6,242 nucleotides of DNA from a candidate division WWE3 bacterium UBA1397 (GTDB lineage Bacteria; Patescibacteriota; WWE3; UBA101185; UBA10185): the NCBI GenBank assembly GCA_002305205.1, contig DBQJ01000009.1, forward strand, positions 13,787 to 20,028, in the 5' to 3' direction. The notes beneath the pieces were generated by a model, which saw only the letters and a list, made by a program, of their open reading frames with translations, did no database searches and was not told where the DNA came from. The position numbers and the translations under genes were made by a program. This document shows positions 1 through 5,089 of the stretch, piece by piece (position 1 is the stretch's first letter; each line of letters opens with the position of its first letter).

Positions 1-1233
1 ACAGATCAAAAAACAGCACTGGAAGAAACACTAAAAGATATGAATAAACTATCTCCAATGAATAGACTATTGGAAGGAGATGTAGGTACAGGAAAAACGA
101 TAGTTGCTCTTCTGTCTTCATATGTCTGCTACTTAAATGGACTAAAAACGCTATACATGGCTCCAACGGAGATATTAGCGGTACAGCACTATGATACGTT
201 TAAAAAAATACTGCCGGAATTAAATATTAACTTAGAAATAGGATCCATGAATAAATCAGATAGGGGAGGGAAATACGACATACTTATAGGCACACATGCA
301 CTTTTATACAACAAGGAAAAATATTCAGATATAGGATTGGTTATTATTGATGAACAGCATCGTTTCGGAGTAGAGCAGAGAGGAAAGATTATTGAACTAT
401 CGGGAAAGGAAAAAGTACCTCATCTTCTATCCATGACAGCCACTCCGATACCAAGAACTCTGGCTCTAACATTGTATGGAGATTTATCAATTTCTATTCT
501 AAAAGAACACCCTAATCCAGAAAGAAAAATATACACTAAAGTAATACCTGAAAAAAAACGTATGGAAGTATATGAATGGGTTAAGAAAAGAAAAGAACCT
601 GTTTTTGTTGTGTGTCCTCTGATAGAAGATTCTTCCACTGCGGGAATGGAAAACATAAAGGCAGCCGAAGCTGAATACACATTTCTAAAAAAGAATGTAT
701 TTAAAAACATGAACATGGGAATATTACACGGAAGAATGTCATCAAAGGATAAACAGGATGTAATTAATAATTTTAGAAAAGGAAAAATAATGGTACTTGT
801 ATCTACTCCTGTAATAGAAGTAGGTATGGATATACCCGATGCCTCCATCATGATTATTGAAAGTGCTGAAAGGTACGGCTTATCCGCATTACATCAATTA
901 AGAGGAAGGGTGGGAAGGGGAAGCAGAGAGGGGTATTGTTTTGCAGTTATGAGCAATGATTCAAAAAGCTCCTATTCCAGATTAAGCTATTTTGAAAACA
1001 TAGATAATGGATTGGAATTGGCGGAGATAGATTTAAAGATCAGAGGACAGGGAGATGTATTTGGCACCATGCAGCACGGTTTTAAAAGATTAAAGATAGC
1101 TAATCTGTATGATCTGGAAATGCTCAACAATGTTAAGAAATGTGCCGAGGAGTATTTTCCCAAGTTAGATAAATACCCTCTTCTTAAGTTAAAATTGACA
1201 GATAGGATGGGAAAATATATACCTAGCAATTAA
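1..1233 (+). CDS. recG: ATP-dependent DNA helicase RecG, C-terminal part (5' end outside window)
   Basis: RecG is a superfamily 2 helicase that remodels stalled replication forks and Holliday junctions. The reading frame is open from base 1, and residues encoded before the first ATG (base 40) already match the family (the DQ..AL..T...M region), so that ATG is internal and the gene starts outside the window. Visible helicase motifs, in order: Walker A GDVGTGKT (76-99), the DEQH box followed by RFG typical of RecG (349-360), MTATPIPRTLAL (motif III), a VIEVGMDIP segment (motif V region) and QLRGRVGRG (motif VI, from about 895). About 410 residues are present, compared with roughly 690 for a full protein; the N-terminal wedge domain is missing because of the window edge. 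Rsmd follows after a single T, which suggests a shared transcript. Nothing in the visible part looks broken. Confidence 0.97.
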   Translation, partial: TDQKTALEETLKDMNKLSPMNRLLEGDVGTGKTIVALLSSYVCYLNGLKTLYMAPTEILAVQHYDTFKKILPELNINLEIGSMNKSDRGGKYDILIGTHALLYNKEKYSDIGLVIIDEQHRFGVEQRGKIIELSGKEKVPHLLSMTATPIPRTLALTLYGDLSISILKEHPNPERKIYTKVIPEKKRMEVYEWVKKRKEPVFVVCPLIEDSSTAGMENIKAAEAEYTFLKKNVFKNMNMGILHGRMSSKDKQDVINNFRKGKIMVLVSTPVIEVGMDIPDASIMIIESAERYGLSALHQLRGRVGRGSREGYCFAVMSNDSKSSYSRLSYFENIDNGLELAEIDLKIRGQGDVFGTMQHGFKRLKIANLYDLEMLNNVKKCAEEYFPKLDKYPLLKLKLTDRMGKYIPSN

Positions 1234-1234
1234 T

Positions 1235-1783
1235 ATGATTAGAATAACTACAGGAAGCGCCAAGAATAAAATATTGGAAATACCTAATATAGATAGTTTT
1301 AGAGGAGTGCAGGAAAAGGCTAAATTATCTATGTTTTCTATGATTGGAAACAAGATAGAGGATTCTATATGTTTAGATCTTTTCTCAGGAAGCGGTAATC
1401 TTGGTATAGAATCATTAAGCAGGGGGGCAGAATGGTGTGATTTTGTAGATGAGGAATATGAATGCACAAAGGTTATAGAAAAAAATCTATTTAACTGCGG
1501 TTTCCTAGAAAAATCCCAAGTATTTAGAAAGAACTCTATAAAATATATTGATTCATGTACTAAACAGTATGATTTTATATTCATGGATCCATATTACAAA
1601 GATAAAGCTCACAGACATTTATTTAAAATAATTAGAAATATATTATCTCCTGATGGTTATATATATTATTTCCATTCTCTAAATTTAACAGACGAAGAAA
1701 TATCTAAAATACTAGAAGATACTAAACTTAAATCAATAGATAAAAGAAGATTTGGAGAGAGTATTTTTGAAGTAATAACATAA
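1235..1783 (+). CDS. rsmD: 16S rRNA (guanine-N2) methyltransferase, RsmD family
   Basis: RsmD uses S-adenosylmethionine to make m2G at position 966 (E. coli numbering) of 16S rRNA during small-subunit assembly. The 182 residues match the family's usual length. The N-terminus MIRITTGSAKNKILEIP matches the RsmD start, and the SAM-binding motif I is LDLFSGSGNLGIESLSRGA (residues 47-65). The motif IV catalytic tetrapeptide, usually D/N-P-P-F/Y, reads D118-P-Y-Y121, so the second proline is tyrosine. The C-terminal RRFGES segment also fits the family. The start lies one base after the recG stop (TAA-T-ATG) and has no Shine-Dalgarno sequence at a usable distance, so translation is probably coupled to recG. 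recG-rsmD adjacency also occurs in Clostridia-type genomes. The family assignment is firm; full catalytic activity is not certain because of the motif IV change. Confidence 0.92.
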   Translation: MIRITTGSAKNKILEIPNIDSFRGVQEKAKLSMFSMIGNKIEDSICLDLFSGSGNLGIESLSRGAEWCDFVDEEYECTKVIEKNLFNCGFLEKSQVFRKNSIKYIDSCTKQYDFIFMDPYYKDKAHRHLFKIIRNILSPDGYIYYFHSLNLTDEEISKILEDTKLKSIDKRRFGESIFEVIT

Positions 1784-1802
1784 ACATATATACCTTATAG
1801 TA

Positions 1803-1831
1803 TTGATAATTCCTTAAAAATCTGCTATAAA
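1803..1831 (+). promoter_or_regulatory. Sigma-70-like promoter of the small cassette gene
   Basis: A -35 element TTGATA (1803-1808) is followed by a 17-base spacer and a -10 element TATAAA (1826-1831). Each differs from consensus at one position, and an extended -10 TG lies at 1823-1824. Transcription would start near 1838, giving a leader of about 25 bases that holds only the ribosome binding site. It lies in the 80-base gap after rsmD, in which no terminator is visible, so read-through from recG-rsmD is also possible. Confidence 0.7.
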
Positions 1832-1850
1832 TCCCACAAATCTGAAAAAA

Positions 1851-1855
1851 AGGAG
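1851..1855 (+). promoter_or_regulatory. Shine-Dalgarno sequence of the cassette gene
   Basis: AGGAG stands eight bases before the ATG at 1864, inside a purine-rich run. This is canonical spacing. It is the only gene start in the window with a clear Shine-Dalgarno sequence, and it settles the start codon of the 90-residue protein. Confidence 0.85.
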
Positions 1856-1863
1856 ATGAAGTA

Positions 1864-2136
1864 ATGAAAAAAAGATATGTTTTTTTATTGGGCAATTCGG
1901 AAACAAGGATTGCCCCGGAAGGTGGGATCTTCCAAAACACGCTGGAGATCCTTATCAAAGGAAAAGTGGTATATTCCACTCGCCAAGAAGTGGATCAGAT
2001 CCTGATCCAATTCAACGAGGGGCTGAGGAGAATCCTTGAAAGCAACAACATTGATGTAACCAAGTGGCGGGGGCTTGCCCTTGAGGCTTTCGAGGACTGG
2101 AAAACGAGCCTCGCAAAACCAGGAAAAGAACGATAA
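1864..2136 (+). CDS. Small protein of unknown function, foreign-looking composition
   Basis: I do not recognise this 90-residue protein. It begins MKKRYVFLLGNSE, has no convincing membrane segment or signal peptide, no cysteine, and a mixed charged/hydrophobic sequence compatible with a small soluble alpha/beta fold. The C-terminal part (about residues 65-85, containing KWRGLALEAFEDWK) could form an amphipathic helix. It is very probably a real gene: it has its own promoter, a canonical Shine-Dalgarno sequence and a terminator directly downstream. Its composition differs from its neighbours. By hand count 124 of 273 bases are G or C (about 45%), against about 30% or less in sampled stretches of rsmD. 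Its eight isoleucine codons are six ATC, two ATT and no ATA, whereas neighbouring genes favour ATA. This suggests acquisition from another genome or selection for high expression. No function is proposed. Confidence 0.85.
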   Translation: MKKRYVFLLGNSETRIAPEGGIFQNTLEILIKGKVVYSTRQEVDQILIQFNEGLRRILESNNIDVTKWRGLALEAFEDWKTSLAKPGKER

Positions 2137-2148
2137 GATAACGTTATT

Positions 2149-2190
2149 AAACCTCTCGAATAATATATTAAATATATTCGGGGGGTTTTT
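2149..2190 (+). terminator. Rho-independent terminator of the cassette gene
   Basis: Bases 2149-2162 pair with 2175-2188 in a continuous 14-bp stem that includes two G-U pairs and a run of six G on the right arm. A few more A-T pairs extend it after one bulged A, closing on a small AT loop. Five T residues (2186-2190) end it, three of them inside the stem. It lies 12 bases after the stop codon at 2134-2136 and would also stop read-through from recG-rsmD. Confidence 0.85.
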
Positions 2191-2194
2191 AAAT

Positions 2195-2223
2195 TTGACA
2201 ACCATATTCTTAACATATATATT
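2195..2223 (+). promoter_or_regulatory. Sigma-70-like promoter of the rpmF-nusB-...-trmD cluster
   Basis: A perfect -35 TTGACA (2195-2200), a 17-base spacer and a -10 TATATT (2218-2223, one mismatch) stand just downstream of the preceding terminator. Transcription would begin near 2230, about 28 bases before the L32 start. No terminator is visible from here to the end of trmD, so one long transcript is the simplest reading. Confidence 0.75.
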
Positions 2224-2257
2224 GCATAAGTTCTTTATTAAGCATTAAAATAACTAT

Positions 2258-2404
2258 ATGGCAGTACCTAAAAGAAAACATTCTAAATCAAGAACTAGAA
2301 AAAAGAGAGATGCTCATTATAAAAGACCATCTGTTACAGTAGTTAAAACTAAAGATGGCAGGGGTTATAAAAGACCTCATATAGATGAATATATTGAGTT
2401 ATAG
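2258..2404 (+). CDS. rpmF: Large-subunit ribosomal protein bL32
   Basis: This short gene encodes 48 residues starting MAVPKRKHSKSRTRKKR, the hallmark N-terminus of bL32 (MAVPKR..SKSR.R.RR). bL32 is a basic protein of the 50S subunit. The C-terminal half differs from the common form: it contains no cysteine, so the zinc-ribbon pairs of C+ bL32 are absent. It is also shorter than the usual 56-60 residues, ending ..RPHIDEYIEL, where the H and Y may correspond to the conserved PH..C..CGYY tail. There is no Shine-Dalgarno sequence; the upstream bases are AT-rich (taactat). It is first in its cluster, behind the promoter at 2195-2223, and nusB follows after 22 bases. rpmF near acp and rnc is conserved in many bacteria, which supports the call. 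Confidence 0.88.
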   Translation: MAVPKRKHSKSRTRKKRDAHYKRPSVTVVKTKDGRGYKRPHIDEYIEL

Positions 2405-2426
2405 TACATTAAATAAATAATATAAG

Positions 2427-2864
2427 ATGAAGAATACTACTGACCCAAGACATACCTCTAGAAGAATAGCTTTAGCATCAATATTCTGCTGGCTGTTCAA
2501 CGAAATAAATACAGAAGAAAGCATGGTACTTTCTAAGGAAGTCCTGGAAACAGAACCTAATGAGTTTGATCATGATTTAGTTAATTTTCTGGTAGAAGGT
2601 GTTAAAACACATAATCAGGAAATTGATAAAATCATAGAGGAATGTGCTCCCGAGTGGCCTATTGATAAAATATCCAAAGTAGATCTTGTAGTTCTTCGTC
2701 TGGCTATTTTTGAAGTCCTTTTCGGTAAAAAAATCCCCGTTAAAGTAGCTATCGATGAAGCTGTTGAACTGGCTAAAGACTTCGGAAATGAAACATCTCA
2801 CAAGTTTATTAATGGTGTTTTAGGCACTGTAGTAGAGAAATACCTAAAAGAAAGCATTACATAA
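2427..2864 (+). CDS. nusB: Transcription antitermination factor NusB
   Basis: NusB pairs with NusE (ribosomal protein S10), binds boxA RNA and supports processive transcription of rRNA operons. The 145 residues are of normal family length. The N-terminal helix PRHTSRRIALASIF corresponds to the R..ARE.A.Q.L.. start of NusB. The C-terminal signature is clear: KVDLVVLRLAIFEVLF (84-99), then IPVKVAIDEAVELAKDFG (103-120) and SHKFINGVLGTV (124-135). The start has no Shine-Dalgarno sequence and follows rpmF by 22 bases. The ACP-like gene begins one base after its stop (TAA-T-ATG), consistent with translational coupling. Confidence 0.95.
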   Translation: MKNTTDPRHTSRRIALASIFCWLFNEINTEESMVLSKEVLETEPNEFDHDLVNFLVEGVKTHNQEIDKIIEECAPEWPIDKISKVDLVVLRLAIFEVLFGKKIPVKVAIDEAVELAKDFGNETSHKFINGVLGTVVEKYLKESIT

Positions 2865-2865
2865 T

Positions 2866-3102
2866 ATGATATCTGATTATTTAAAAGAAGTTAAAAAAAT
2901 AATTGAAGAAAAGACAGGATTAGAACCATCCGAGATAACTCCTGAATCTTACTTTGAAGATGATCTAAATCTTGGAGAAATGGAATTACTTGAAATACTC
3001 AATGAACTTGAAGAGAAATACCACACTGAGCTGGTAAATAAGAAAGATGATATGGAAACAATAGAAGATCTTATTGATATATTGTCAGAACAGATTGAAT
3101 AA
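2866..3102 (+). CDS. Acyl-carrier-protein-like protein lacking the phosphopantetheine serine
   Basis: This 78-residue acidic protein has the length, charge and helix pattern of an acyl carrier protein. The central part aligns without gaps to the ACP region around helix II: DDLNLGEMELLEILNELEEKY (residues 33-53, from 2962) against the usual [21 protein letters not shown]. ACPs carry acyl chains on a 4'-phosphopantetheine attached to the serine of DSL. Here the three positions are Gly37-Glu38-Met39, so the attachment serine is glutamate (codon 2977-2979). It therefore cannot be a conventional carrier for fatty acid synthesis. Its place just upstream of rnc is the classic acpP-rnc adjacency, which supports common descent. 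It may survive as a protein-interaction module, or be an unrelated helical protein; the ungapped match and location favour an ACP relic. The start is coupled to nusB and lacks a Shine-Dalgarno sequence. Confidence 0.78.
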   Translation: MISDYLKEVKKIIEEKTGLEPSEITPESYFEDDLNLGEMELLEILNELEEKYHTELVNKKDDMETIEDLIDILSEQIE

Positions 3103-3107
3103 TAAAT

Positions 3108-3827
3108 ATGATGTCTTTTGATTTTGAACAACTGCAAAAAAACTTAGATACTACACTAACTAACAGAGAGTTATTCCAAACTGCATTTACACATAGATCA
3201 TATCTGAATGAACATACAAATTATACTAATCCTTCAAATGAAAGGTTGGAATTTCTTGGAGATGCTGTACTGCAACACCTGTCATCAGAATATTTATATC
3301 TAAAGTATCCTACCCAGCCCGAAGGTGAATTAACTAACTATAGATCTGCGATAGTATGTACACCGTCACTGGCTTCTGAGTCCAGAAACCTCGGATACGG
3401 ACACTTCTTAATGTTGTCCAATGGAGAGGAGTCTACAGGAGGAAGGGATAGGGAATATATTCTGGCTAATACCTTTGAAGCTGTTCTTGGTGCACTATAT
3501 CTGGAAAAGGGTATAGATTTTTGCAGAAGCTTTTTAAATAAAGTACTTTTCTATAAAGTAGATGAGATTGTTAGAAATCAAGAATATAAGGATGCAAAAT
3601 CAAAATTCCAGGAGACAGCACAGGAAAAATTTGGTATAACCCCCGAATATAAAGTACTTGATTCATGGGGTCCTGATCACGATAAAACCTTTAAAGTAGG
3701 GGTTTTCTTAGGTGCAAAACAAATGGGTGTGGGTGAGGGCAGAAGTAAACAAAAAGCCGAACAGAATGCAGCGGAGGATGCTATAAAGGGTATTTTGGAA
3801 GATAAGGAAGTTGTGCTAGAATCTTAA
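3108..3827 (+). CDS. rnc: Ribonuclease III
   Basis: RNase III cuts double-stranded RNA, including rRNA precursors. The 239 residues show both family domains. The endonuclease domain has the signature NERLEFLGDAVL (44-55), with metal-ligand and catalytic acids at E45, E48 and D52, and E72 in PEGEL. The C-terminal metal site reads LANTFEAVLGALYLE (119-133): E124 corresponds to E. coli E117, but N121 replaces E. coli D114. The double-stranded RNA-binding domain covers about residues 161-231 and ends in the expected GRSKQKAEQNAAEDAI helix. Two successive ATG codons (3108 and 3111) are possible starts; neither has a Shine-Dalgarno sequence. The ACP-like gene ends five bases upstream and rpsP starts four bases downstream. 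In Firmicutes smc, ftsY and ffh lie between rnc and rpsP; here they do not. Confidence 0.98.
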   Translation: MMSFDFEQLQKNLDTTLTNRELFQTAFTHRSYLNEHTNYTNPSNERLEFLGDAVLQHLSSEYLYLKYPTQPEGELTNYRSAIVCTPSLASESRNLGYGHFLMLSNGEESTGGRDREYILANTFEAVLGALYLEKGIDFCRSFLNKVLFYKVDEIVRNQEYKDAKSKFQETAQEKFGITPEYKVLDSWGPDHDKTFKVGVFLGAKQMGVGEGRSKQKAEQNAAEDAIKGILEDKEVVLES

Positions 3828-3831
3828 AACT

Positions 3832-4143
3832 ATGTCTATAACTATTAGATTAGCCAGAATAGGAAGAAAAAATCTACCTTCTTTTAGGATGGTAGCCGCA
3901 AATACCAAAGATAAAAGAAACGGGAGATCCTTAGAAATACTTGGTCATTACAACCCTTCAGAAAAGGGGGGTAAATTTGAATATGATAAGGAAAGATTTG
4001 AATATTGGAAGAAGAACGGTGCTTTAATCAGTAAATCGGTGATGGAGTTAATTGAAGGAAAATATACATTTAAACCCTACAATCCTTCAAAGAATAAGAA
4101 AGAAAGTGATAGTGTAAAAGAATCAGAAGAAAAGACTGAGTAA
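3832..4143 (+). CDS. rpsP: Small-subunit ribosomal protein bS16
   Basis: bS16 is a 30S assembly protein. The N-terminal 80 or so residues match the family well: IRLARIGRKNLPSFRMVAA (5-23), then RNGRSLEILGHYNPS (29-43) and a WKKNGALIS segment corresponding to the usual W...GA..S. The total of 103 residues exceeds the common 80-90 because of a charged Lys/Glu/Ser-rich tail (about residues 84-103), probably disordered. There is no Shine-Dalgarno sequence at usable spacing; the nearest purine run (aaggaag) lies more than 20 bases upstream, inside rnc. khpA follows after 17 bases, the same neighbour order as in Firmicutes. Confidence 0.97.
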   Translation: MSITIRLARIGRKNLPSFRMVAANTKDKRNGRSLEILGHYNPSEKGGKFEYDKERFEYWKKNGALISKSVMELIEGKYTFKPYNPSKNKKESDSVKESEEKTE

Positions 4144-4160
4144 TATTTATAAATAAACTT

Positions 4161-4397
4161 ATGAGAGAATTCATTGAATATTTAATAAAACAAATAACAA
4201 GCAAATCCGAGGAAGTAGAAATAATAGAATCTAATGAAGAGGGCGTACTTCTTTATAAAATTCATGTATCAAAAGAAGATATGGGTACTGTAATAGGCAA
4301 AGAAGGGCATACAATAAAAGCTCTTAGAGATCTGGTTAGAGCTAAGGCAATAAAGGATAATGTTAGAGTACGTTTAATAGTTGAAGAAAATCAATGA
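4161..4397 (+). CDS. khpA: KH-domain RNA-binding protein KhpA
   Basis: KhpA is a small, single-KH-domain RNA-binding protein (YlqC/KhpA family), which in other bacteria pairs with the larger KhpB/Jag and affects cell division and RNA metabolism. The 78 residues are the normal size. The KH core is visible: the GxxG loop is G46-K-E-G49 inside MGTVIGKEGHTIKALRDLV (41-59), followed by the C-terminal strand VRVRLIVEE. Position between rpsP and trmD is the conserved location of this gene in Firmicutes. Its TGA stop overlaps the trmD ATG (ATGA at 4394-4397), a typical coupling junction. That TGA, with no in-frame TGA elsewhere, indicates the standard bacterial code. Confidence 0.93.
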   Translation: MREFIEYLIKQITSKSEEVEIIESNEEGVLLYKIHVSKEDMGTVIGKEGHTIKALRDLVRAKAIKDNVRVRLIVEENQ

Positions 4398-5089
4398 TTA
4401 AGTTCAACATATTAACACTTTTTCCCCAGTTATTTACATCTCACTTTGAAGAACTTCCATATAAAAAGGCCGTAGAAAGGAAAAAGGCTGAATATACTCT
4501 TTATAATTTAAGAGGCTATGCCTTGGATAAAAGGGGAACAGTTGATGACAAGCCATATGGTGGAGGTACGGGAATGATCTTAATGATTGAACCAATATAT
4601 AATGCACTGGAAGATATATTTAAGCATGATAAGGATAATCTAAATAAATTCCTAAAACAAAGAAAAAACGATAAAAGAATCATTCTTCTCTCACCCAGAG
4701 GAGAAACATATAATCAAAGAAAGGCTGAGGAACTTTCTGAATGTTCTAACTTAACCTTTATATGCGGTAGATATGAGGGGGTAGATTCAAGAGTAGAAGA
4801 ATATCTATGTACTGATGTAATTTCAATAGGAAACTACGTAGTATCCGGAGGAGAATTACCTGCACTGGTAATTATGGAATCCATAACCAGATTGATACCC
4901 GGTATATTGGAAAAAGAAGATGCTTCGAAAAATGAGTCATTTTCAAATATAACCAACTTAAATAATAATCAATATACGGTGGAATATCCCCAATATACCA
5001 GACCTGAAATATTTATGAATATGAAAGTACCGAAAGTACTTCTATCAGGAAACCACAAAGAAATTGAGAAATGGAGAAGTGGTAATTAA
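4394..5089 (+). CDS. trmD: tRNA (guanine37-N1)-methyltransferase TrmD
   Basis: TrmD methylates N1 of G37 next to the tRNA anticodon and prevents frameshifting; it is a SPOUT enzyme with a trefoil knot. Clear signatures are DDKPYGGGTGM (51-61), SPRGETYNQ (100-108), ICGRYEGVDSRVEEY (123-137) and the knot region SIGNYVVSGGELPALVIMES (144-163), then YPQYTRPE and KVLLSGNH. Three features differ from the E. coli enzyme. The catalytic Asp169 position is Glu181 (codon 4934-4936, in NESFS). About eight extra residues, rich in Asn, follow it. The protein ends at EKWRSGN, so the usual C-terminal tail after the WR is missing, giving 231 residues instead of about 240-255. The start overlaps khpA by four bases. 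The stop overlaps the convergent pilO-like stop. rimM, normally just upstream, and rplS, normally just downstream, are absent. Confidence 0.96.
   Translation: MIKFNILTLFPQLFTSHFEELPYKKAVERKKAEYTLYNLRGYALDKRGTVDDKPYGGGTGMILMIEPIYNALEDIFKHDKDNLNKFLKQRKNDKRIILLSPRGETYNQRKAEELSECSNLTFICGRYEGVDSRVEEYLCTDVISIGNYVVSGGELPALVIMESITRLIPGILEKEDASKNESFSNITNLNNNQYTVEYPQYTRPEIFMNMKVPKVLLSGNHKEIEKWRSGN

Noticed and set aside
40..42. ATG at 40 as the start of recG
   Set aside because: The frame is open to base 1 and the codons before it match RecG, so the gene begins outside the window.
420..851. Minus-strand open frame of 143 codons inside recG
   Set aside because: It lies opposite well-conserved helicase motifs, has no recognisable features and no start signals; it is a shadow frame.
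2138..2147. Perfect 10-base palindrome ATAACGTTAT just after the cassette gene
   Set aside because: It is too short to be significant in AT-rich DNA and only adjoins the terminator; no second copy was seen near a promoter.
1885..2216. Two overlapping minus-strand open frames opposite the 90-codon gene
   Set aside because: They run through the terminator hairpin and have no ribosome binding site, while the plus-strand gene has promoter, Shine-Dalgarno sequence and terminator.
4395..4397. TGA recoded as glycine (code 25 of Gracilibacteria/SR1)
   Set aside because: TGA ends khpA at the expected length in an ATGA junction, and no other gene contains in-frame TGA; glycine is encoded by GGN throughout.
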